Shown here piece after piece: positions 1 through 5,106 of a stretch of DNA of 12,682 nucleotides. Numbering within the stretch: the first letter of the stretch is position 1; each line of letters begins with the position of its first letter. The DNA comes from an uncultured Deferribacteraceae bacterium (GTDB lineage Bacteria > Chrysiogenota > Deferribacteres > Deferribacterales > Mucispirillaceae). The notes beneath the pieces were generated by a model. The model searched no databases. It saw only the letters and a list, made by a program, of their open reading frames with translations, and had not been told where the DNA came from. The translations under genes and the position numbers were made by a program. The stretch lies in NCBI GenBank assembly GCA_947039055.1, contig CAMQYB010000032.1, forward strand, positions 1-12,682, in the 5' to 3' direction.

Positions 1-972
1 CTATATCTTCTCATCAATCTTAATCGGATTAAAACATTTGAATTTACCATTAAATTTAGGTTTAGATTTAACACACTCATTCGTAGTCTTTGTACATCTA
101 TCTGTAAAAATACAACGTCCTTCCATAGCACTATCATTCTGCTGAATTTGTCCCGTGATCGTCTTTAATCTAAATGTTGAGGCAAGTGTCTCCCTCGTTA
201 TATTCGGAACGCAATCCCTTAACGCTCTCGTATACGGATGCGAAAACTTACTACTTCTCATATCATCCTTATCAACGATCTCCATCAACTCCCCTGCATA
301 TAAAATAGCTACCCTGTCGCATATCGACTCCAATATAGATAAATCATGTGAGATAAATATAATCGTTAACTTTCTATCTTTATTAAGTTTTAATAGCAAA
401 TCTAAAATCTGTCGCTCAATCAATTTATCTAACGCCGTTGTTGACTCATCTGCTATTAAATATTTTGGCTCTGTCGCTAACGCCAACGCTATCATTACTC
501 GTTGACTCATACCCCCTGAGAGTTGATGAGGACATGAATCAAGTCTATCTTCAGGATAATCTATCTCCACCTCTCTAAGGCACGAAATAGCCTTAATTCT
601 AGCGTCTTTCCTGTTCATCAACGGATTATGCAACATAATCGTATCAATAAGTTGCGAACCGATCGTAAATGTAGGATTTAAAGCTGACGCTGCATCTTGA
701 AATATCATCGACACCGTTCTGCCTCTAATACGTTTATAATCATCAACCGATACGATCATATCATTATCAATTATAAGTTCGCCGCCGTTCAATATCAGAT
801 TACTATCATTTAATCCAAGCAGATATCTAGCAAAAACTGATTTGCCTGATCCTGACTCTCCTGCTACACCTAAAATCTCACCTTCAATAATATCAAGTGA
901 TAAATCGTACAAAATATTATATTTTGTATCATCTCTAAATGTATTTATATTTACGGATTTAACTTCAATCAT
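1..972 (-). CDS. OppD/DppD-family peptide/nickel-type ABC transporter ATP-binding protein
   Basis: Cytoplasmic ATPase subunit of an importer for oligopeptides, dipeptides or a related solute; the substrate cannot be read from this subunit. Of 323 residues, the ABC core shows Walker A GESGSGKS (38-45), Q-loop Gln92, signature LSGGMSQR (151-158), Walker B YLIADE (171-176), D-loop STTALD (177-182) and switch His209. The C-terminal extension has HPYTRAL (245-251) and four cysteines (287, 293, 300, 313) spaced as in the oligopeptide/dipeptide ATPase tail, where a [4Fe-4S] cluster has been described for a mycobacterial homologue. Length is normal for DppD/OppD, so the gene looks complete although its stop is the first codon of the window. 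A GGAG Shine-Dalgarno lies 5 nt before the ATG. It sits 45 bp after miaA and no permease or binding-protein gene is visible upstream; a partner ATPase or permeases could lie to the left. Family call secure, substrate unknown. Confidence 0.93.
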   Translation of the reverse strand: MIEVKSVNINTFRDDTKYNILYDLSLDIIEGEILGVAGESGSGKSVFARYLLGLNDSNLILNGGELIIDNDMIVSVDDYKRIRGRTVSMIFQDAASALNPTFTIGSQLIDTIMLHNPLMNRKDARIKAISCLREVEIDYPEDRLDSCPHQLSGGMSQRVMIALALATEPKYLIADESTTALDKLIERQILDLLLKLNKDRKLTIIFISHDLSILESICDRVAILYAGELMEIVDKDDMRSSKFSHPYTRALRDCVPNITRETLASTFRLKTITGQIQQNDSAMEGRCIFTDRCTKTTNECVKSKPKFNGKFKCFNPIKIDEKI

Positions 973-1017
973 TATATCTCCACTTCAACATCTAATTATT
1001 TCAACTACAAGATAATC

Positions 1018-1935
1018 CTACTTAGACAATAGATCTATCAGCTCTTCTTTCGATGTTGAAAATTGTGCATCTTTCTTACTTCTAAACCATGTTAATTGAC
1101 GTTTTGCGAACCGTCTTGTATCTCGTGAAATTATCTCTATCAACTCATCTTCTGTACCACTATTAAAACTATCTTTACCGTAGTTAAGTAGATGTCCTGC
1201 GATATCTCTATAACCTATCGCTCTAAACGCTGGCATATCTGCATTATACCCTGCTCTATCTATAATTGCGACAACCTCATCTACCCAACCGTTACGGAAC
1301 ATAACCTCAACTCGTTTATTGATATTATCGTATAACTCTGCACGATCTCTATGAATAACATTTAATCTATACTTATATTTTGGCTCTTGATGATATCTTT
1401 TATGTGCTTCTGTTAACGGCATATTTAACGCTTCATAAATCTCTAAAGCACGAATTATACGAACAGAGTCGTTTGCAGATATCCGAACAGCGTAATCATT
1501 ATCAACCAATAACAACCGTTCGTATAACGCTTCTAATCCGTTTAGATCAATCTCATTTTTTAGATTTTCTCTAATAGATTTATCTATCTCAGGCACTAAA
1601 AACAATCCATCAGTTAAGGTTTGAATATATAAACCTGTTCCACCGACTATTAACGGTTTCTTGCCTCTTGATATAATTTCATCTATCAATCTTTCAGCCT
1701 CGATAAAAAACCGTCCAGCTGTGTATGATATTGAAGGTTCTAAAATATCTATTAAATGATGCTTACATATATTTTGCTCGTGAACCGATGGTTTTGCTGT
1801 GCCTATATTAAAATATTTATAAACTTGAAACGCATCAGCTGAGATTATCTCAATACGACTATCTCTCTCTGCAAGCTCATATGCAACCGATGATTTTCCT
1901 GATGCAGTAGGCCCTGTTATAATATCTATAGTCAT
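1018..1935 (-). CDS. miaA: tRNA dimethylallyltransferase MiaA
   Basis: Transfers a dimethylallyl group from DMAPP to N6 of A37 in tRNAs reading UNN codons, giving i6A37 in the cytoplasm. The 305 residues are close to the usual length. Visible family blocks are the P-loop GPTASGKS (8-15), SADAFQVYKYFNIGTAKP (32-49; the block is usually SADSxQVY, so A35-F36 is a mild variant), HHLID (59-63), GGTGLY (98-103), NDSVRIIRALE (155-165), AFRAIGYRD (236-244) and RDTRRFAKRQLTWFR (271-285). The ATG begins on the base right after the mutL stop (TAGATG). Only a weak GGTAG precedes it, so translation is probably coupled to mutL. mutL-miaA is a common bacterial gene pair. Highly confident. Confidence 0.97.
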   Translation of the reverse strand: MTIDIITGPTASGKSSVAYELAERDSRIEIISADAFQVYKYFNIGTAKPSVHEQNICKHHLIDILEPSISYTAGRFFIEAERLIDEIISRGKKPLIVGGTGLYIQTLTDGLFLVPEIDKSIRENLKNEIDLNGLEALYERLLLVDNDYAVRISANDSVRIIRALEIYEALNMPLTEAHKRYHQEPKYKYRLNVIHRDRAELYDNINKRVEVMFRNGWVDEVVAIIDRAGYNADMPAFRAIGYRDIAGHLLNYGKDSFNSGTEDELIEIISRDTRRFAKRQLTWFRSKKDAQFSTSKEELIDLLSK

Positions 1936-3828
1936 CTATCTACCGAATTTTCTTGATAGTTCTGAAAGCGACATTTTAAAAATTATAGGTCTGCCGTGTG
2001 GACAAGTTTGGTTGTTTTTACATCTTATAATTTCATCAACTAAATATCTGATCTCTTCAATAGATAAAATATCTCCAGCCATGATCGCACTTCTGCACGA
2101 TTTTGATATGAGTCTATTATCTTTATGCTGACTTGAGCCTTTACTAAAAATCTCTTCAACAGACTCTCTAAACACTTTTGATATATCAAGCCTTGCTGAT
2201 GCTATTGGGATCTCTAAAATCTCTATCTCTGTATCTGATACACAATTTATAACGTAACCTATTGATGAAATATAAGTTATATCATCAGCGATCATCGCTA
2301 CAAGATCCTCTTCTAATTTAACTTTTATAGGGATATGCAGAACAATTGATGATTTATCATTATCTCTATCAACCATCTTTTTCTCATATAATAGACGCTC
2401 ATGTGCTATATGTTGATCTATAAAAATTAACTCTCCCTCTCTTTCAATCAATATGAAAGTGTTGAAAAGTTGTCCGATGATTTTATAGTTATCATTCTGA
2501 TTAATCATCACAGAATCAAAATATAAACTGTTACTATCGCTATTTGTATTAATATCTCCACTGCTAAAATCGCTACCTTGTTGAGCTATTCCATAGTTTG
2601 ATAGTAAGCCTGGTTCAGACACAGATGTGTTTTGAACCTTAAAATCTGTTGATTGGCTATACGCTGTTTTTGCAGTTTTATAATGATCGGCAAGCGTTGG
2701 AGAGTTCGTATATTTATCAAACCTCTGTACCGTATCTTCCCTTTTATTTTGACCACTACTGAAACTGTTATCGTACCCACTACCTGTATTGTTACTTCTC
2801 CCACTTGTATCGTTATTGCCGATTGATTGATGTACAGTTGAGAAAAATGAAGATTTATTAATAGCCGATTTAGTAGCTTCAAGCACAGCGTAATAGATCA
2901 ACTTAGATTCTTTAAACCGAACCTCAGCTTTAGCAGGATGAACATTTGCATCCATCTCTGTTGGCGTTAATCTAATATCAACAACAGCGATAGGAGAGTT
3001 ACCATCAGGTATAATTCTGTAGTACGCTTGGCATACAGCTTGAATTAATGATTTATCGGTTATAACTCTACCGTTTACGCCAATTATAATATTATCACGT
3101 CTAAGTCTGTTGCTATGTTCGATATCTGTTGTAACAACTTTTACAGTTACTTGTTCTTTGCTGAACTCACCCTCAAGAAACACTTTATCTTTATAATGGT
3201 TAGATAATTTTTTAAATAGTGTTTCATCTTTTTTAACAGAGTGATTAATTTTACCGTTCACAACAAATTCAAGTTCTATATCGTTATTAAGATACACGAA
3301 CGATCTAATGAATTTGATTATTTCAGACTCTAACGATTTAATACCTTTAAGAAACTTCTTTCTTGCAGGAAAGTTTTCAAACAAACTGCTTATAACAATA
3401 GTTGTTCCTTTAAGCCCAGCTGACGGTTTAATATCTTCTTTAATACCGAACTTTGAGATTAATTGATAGACTTCATTATCGCTTGTTCCAGATGTTATAC
3501 TAAAATCTGATATAGATGAGATAGCAGCTAACGCTTCTCCTCTAAAACCGAACGTTGATGCTGAGTATACATCATCAAGATTTACAACTTTACTTGTAGC
3601 AAACCTTTCAATAGTTAAGTGTAGATCATCTTTATTAATTCCTGCACCGTTATCAGCTATTGATATATATTTTAATCCACCATCAACAATTTCTACTCTT
3701 ATTTTATCAGCACCTGCATCAATTGAGTTTTCAACTAACTCTTTAACAGCGTTCACAGGTTTTTCACAAGTCTCCCCTGCTGCGATCTTTGAAGCAACTT
3801 CTGCTTTTAATATTTTTATTCTATTCAT
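1936..3828 (-). CDS. mutL: DNA mismatch repair protein MutL (endonuclease type)
   Basis: Couples MutS mismatch recognition to strand incision. The N-terminal GHKL ATPase (about 1-325) shows VKELVENSIDAGA (28-40, catalytic Glu30 and Mg-binding Asn34), DNGAGI (59-64), ATSK (77-80), GFRGEAL (94-100) and NVHPAK (295-300). A linker of about 110 residues (330-440), rich in Ser, Asn, Gly and Asp, follows. The dimerisation/endonuclease domain has DQHIAHERLLYE (471-482), matching the metal-binding DQHA(x)2E(x)4E motif with Ile for Ala, then SCR (577-579, usually ACR), CPHGRP (609-614) and the terminal FGR (628-630). These motifs mean intrinsic nicking activity, as in bacteria without MutH. The 630-residue length is normal. 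A TTAGGA Shine-Dalgarno (plus-strand TCCTAA, 3839-3844) lies 10 nt before the ATG. It is first gene of a mutL-miaA-ABC ATPase unit, with a repeat array directly upstream. Confidence 0.97.
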   Translation of the reverse strand: MNRIKILKAEVASKIAAGETCEKPVNAVKELVENSIDAGADKIRVEIVDGGLKYISIADNGAGINKDDLHLTIERFATSKVVNLDDVYSASTFGFRGEALAAISSISDFSITSGTSDNEVYQLISKFGIKEDIKPSAGLKGTTIVISSLFENFPARKKFLKGIKSLESEIIKFIRSFVYLNNDIELEFVVNGKINHSVKKDETLFKKLSNHYKDKVFLEGEFSKEQVTVKVVTTDIEHSNRLRRDNIIIGVNGRVITDKSLIQAVCQAYYRIIPDGNSPIAVVDIRLTPTEMDANVHPAKAEVRFKESKLIYYAVLEATKSAINKSSFFSTVHQSIGNNDTSGRSNNTGSGYDNSFSSGQNKREDTVQRFDKYTNSPTLADHYKTAKTAYSQSTDFKVQNTSVSEPGLLSNYGIAQQGSDFSSGDINTNSDSNSLYFDSVMINQNDNYKIIGQLFNTFILIEREGELIFIDQHIAHERLLYEKKMVDRDNDKSSIVLHIPIKVKLEEDLVAMIADDITYISSIGYVINCVSDTEIEILEIPIASARLDISKVFRESVEEIFSKGSSQHKDNRLISKSCRSAIMAGDILSIEEIRYLVDEIIRCKNNQTCPHGRPIIFKMSLSELSRKFGR

Positions 3829-3910
3829 TCACAACACATCCTAATTCATATAACACTTGTAATCTATATATCGCTCGTAACCTATATAACACTCGTAATC
3901 TATATAACAT
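3821..3910 (-). CDS. Possible 29-codon upstream reading frame overlapping the mutL start
   Basis: Tentative. Inside the 18-bp repeat array an ATG (3910-3908), directly preceded in frame by TGA, opens 29 codons ending in TAG (3823-3821), 8 nt inside mutL. The product would be about three copies of a basic/hydrophobic hexapeptide (LYRLRV, LYRLRA, IYRLQV) and then a tail containing LYELG and CVVNE. The end overlaps the mutL ATG (ATGAATAG), a layout that permits translational coupling. There is no Shine-Dalgarno, but the predicted promoter would start the RNA only about 4-6 nt before this ATG, so leaderless translation is conceivable. Against it: any 18-bp repeat without stops stays open by construction, and another minus-strand frame and one plus-strand frame are also open here. 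No known family is recognised. Confidence 0.2.
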   Translation of the reverse strand: MLYRLRVLYRLRAIYRLQVLYELGCVVNE

Positions 3911-3949
3911 TCATAATCTATATGATATTAGTAATCTATATGATTTTCA
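3842..3949. repeat. Tandem array, six 18-bp units
   Basis: Six consecutive 18-bp units with no gaps start at 3842, 3860, 3878, 3896, 3914 and 3932. The plus-strand consensus is TAATCTATATAACACTCG. The middle units (3860-3913) are closest to each other; the outer ones are degenerate, and the last two carry TATATGAT in place of TATATAAC. The array lies between the terminator of the exported thiol oxidoreductase gene and mutL. It contains the best mutL promoter candidate, and its proximal edge overlaps the mutL Shine-Dalgarno. Because 18 is a multiple of three, copy changes would not shift a frame. Confidence 0.9.
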
Positions 3950-3950
3950 A
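3922..3950 (-). promoter_or_regulatory. Predicted sigma70-type promoter for mutL-miaA-ABC ATPase
   Basis: Reading the minus strand, TTGAAA (3950-3945, five of six matches to TTGACA) is followed after exactly 17 bp by TATCAT (3927-3922, five of six matches to TATAAT). Both boxes lie in the two distal units of the tandem array (the -35 by all but one base). Transcription would start near 3914-3916, about 90 nt before the mutL ATG. Predicted from consensus only, in an AT-rich region where chance matches are common. Confidence 0.5.
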
Positions 3951-3982
3951 CATAAAATATAAATAACTACATAATTTTAGAT

Positions 3983-4013
3983 ATAAAAAATGAGCCTGCA
4001 ATACACAGGCTCA
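3983..4013 (-). terminator. Rho-independent terminator after the exported thiol oxidoreductase gene
   Basis: TGAGCCTG (3991-3998) and CAGGCTCA (4006-4013) form a perfect 8-bp stem with a 7-nt loop. On the minus strand the stem is followed at once by TTTTTTATAT (plus-strand A-run at 3985-3990), so it terminates leftward transcription, about 85 nt after the stop codon. It separates that gene from the mutL unit. The other side has no T-run, so it is not bidirectional. Confidence 0.88.
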
Positions 4014-4052
4014 ATTATATAATTGTTATTATATTATAATCTAGTTCAACTA

Positions 4053-4080
4053 TTAAGTAGTTATTACGGAAACTACTTAA
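4053..4080. other. Perfect 10-bp inverted repeat downstream of the thiol oxidoreductase gene
   Basis: TTAAGTAGTT (4053-4062) and AACTACTTAA (4071-4080) are exact reverse complements around an 8-nt loop (ATTACGGA). The hairpin lies 15 nt after the stop codon, in the 3' untranslated RNA and before the GC-rich terminator hairpin. It has no U-tract, so it is more likely a 3'-end stabilising hairpin or a protein-binding palindrome than a terminator. Role unknown. Confidence 0.6.
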
Positions 4081-4095
4081 CTGTTTTATGTAAAA

Positions 4096-4941
4096 CTATT
4101 TAATAGTTTTTAACGCTTTATCAATTAATCCTTTATCAAAACCAGTAATTTTCTTACCGTTTACAAATAATACAGGAGTAGCAGATATACCTAACTCAAG
4201 TGCTTGTGCTTCTGATGCTGCAACTTTCGTTTTGATCTCTTTAGAGTTGATAAGTTTCTTAAATTTACTTGGATTACCAGATAATTTAGAGTATTTTTCA
4301 ACGATCTCAATATCAGATAAATTTCCGTTTGATGGATCAAATAATTGCATCATGAAATCTTTATTCATCTCTTTACCCGCTTCATAAACAAGTGCTAAAG
4401 TTTCAGCTCTTGGATGAATAGCTCTAATAGGTAGGTGCATGATATAAAGTGCGTAATCTTTCTTATTTTTAAGAGTTGTTTTAAGGTAACCACTCATTTC
4501 TTTACAAAAATTACATTGGTAATCAGAAACTTCAACTAAAATGTTTTTAGATTTTGGATTACCTGATACTAACGTAAGTTTAGATGTATCAATCTTAACT
4601 GAAGATAGGTCATACGATAGATCTTTAGATAAAGATGAAAAATTCTTTAAATCAATAAAATCTTCAACGATAAAATCGCCGTTTGAGAAAAGGAACTGTT
4701 CTCCAGCTACTTTTTTAGGAGTTGCTTTGTCAAAATATACAACTTTAAGAAAATAATATCCTTTAGGATCTTCAAGTTTTTTCAATATTTGAACATCAAC
4801 ATTAACACTAACATTTCTTTCAGCCATAGATTTAGATACTGAATCAGCTACATTTTTCTTAACTTTAGCCTCATTCGCAGAAACAGACACAACAGACACC
4901 GACAACATAAAAACAGTAACAAGTAAAAGCAATTTTTTCAT
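4096..4941 (-). CDS. Exported DsbC/DsbA-like thiol:disulfide interchange protein
   Basis: A 281-residue exported thioredoxin-fold protein likely to oxidise, reduce or isomerise protein disulfides outside the cytoplasm. Residues 1-22 form a signal peptide (MKK, hydrophobic core, cleavage probably after SVSA). Residues 23 to about 120 are a Lys/Asp/Ser-rich region that may correspond to the DsbC/DsbG dimerisation and linker module, though resemblance is weak. The catalytic domain begins near 130 with active site CNFC (143-146, in SDYQCNFCKEM), continues through a helical insertion and ends with the cis-proline loop ATPVLFVNG (254-262; Thr255-Pro256). A Thr before cis-Pro and the two-domain length favour a DsbC-like isomerase/reductase; the CxxC dipeptide NF differs from E. 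coli DsbC (CGYC) and DsbA (CPHC). AGAGGA lies 9 nt before the ATG. It is transcribed alone, with its own promoter and terminator, divergently from ileS. Fold secure, exact role not. Confidence 0.88.
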   Translation of the reverse strand: MKKLLLLVTVFMLSVSVVSVSANEAKVKKNVADSVSKSMAERNVSVNVDVQILKKLEDPKGYYFLKVVYFDKATPKKVAGEQFLFSNGDFIVEDFIDLKNFSSLSKDLSYDLSSVKIDTSKLTLVSGNPKSKNILVEVSDYQCNFCKEMSGYLKTTLKNKKDYALYIMHLPIRAIHPRAETLALVYEAGKEMNKDFMMQLFDPSNGNLSDIEIVEKYSKLSGNPSKFKKLINSKEIKTKVAASEAQALELGISATPVLFVNGKKITGFDKGLIDKALKTIK

Positions 4942-4992
4942 TTAATTAAGTCCTCTTATATAATTTATTAGTTTTTCATAGTTTAAGACCGT

Positions 4993-5021
4993 AATATACC
5001 ACAAAGGTTTAACTAATTCAA
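4993..5021 (-). promoter_or_regulatory. Predicted promoter of the exported thiol oxidoreductase gene
   Basis: On the minus strand TTGAAT (5021-5016) is followed after 17 bp by TATATT (4998-4993), a good match to sigma70 boxes. It would start RNA near 4985, about 45 nt before the start codon, with AGAGGA (plus-strand 4951-4956) as ribosome binding site. Predicted from consensus only. Confidence 0.6.
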
Positions 5022-5044
5022 GGTAATATTATGATTTAATTATC

Positions 5045-5073
5045 TTGCAAAAGTTCATAAAAAATGTTAAAAG
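5045..5073 (+). promoter_or_regulatory. Candidate promoter of the ileS-lspA-purH-purD unit
   Basis: TTGCAA (5045-5050), then 17 bp, then TAAAAG (5068-5073) preceded by TGT, an extended -10 arrangement. The -10 box is a weak match. The only space for an ileS promoter is this 165-bp divergent gap, so some promoter is expected here. No T-box leader is evident: the gap is too short and shows no specifier/antiterminator structure that I can recognise. Confidence 0.3.
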
Positions 5074-5106
5074 ATGTTCCATTGTTAAATAAAGGATACC
5101 ATAAAT

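Noticed and set aside
155..505. Antisense open frame of 116 codons opposite the ABC ATPase gene
   Set aside because: It lies wholly within a well-supported gene, has no ribosome binding site or recognisable domain, and looks like a composition shadow; the same holds for other antisense frames in this window.
3842..3949. CRISPR-like array
   Set aside because: Units are contiguous 18-mers with no unique spacers, and no cas genes are nearby.
3811..3969. Plus-strand open frame across the 18-bp array encoding a hydrophobic ITLVIY-type repeat, resembling a small membrane peptide
   Set aside because: The only ATGs are near its end (from 3922), there is no ribosome binding site, and openness in several frames follows from the stop-free 18-bp period.
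4942..5106. T-box or other riboswitch leader for ileS
   Set aside because: The gap is only 165 bp, must also hold the divergent promoter, and shows no T-box core or terminator/antiterminator pair.
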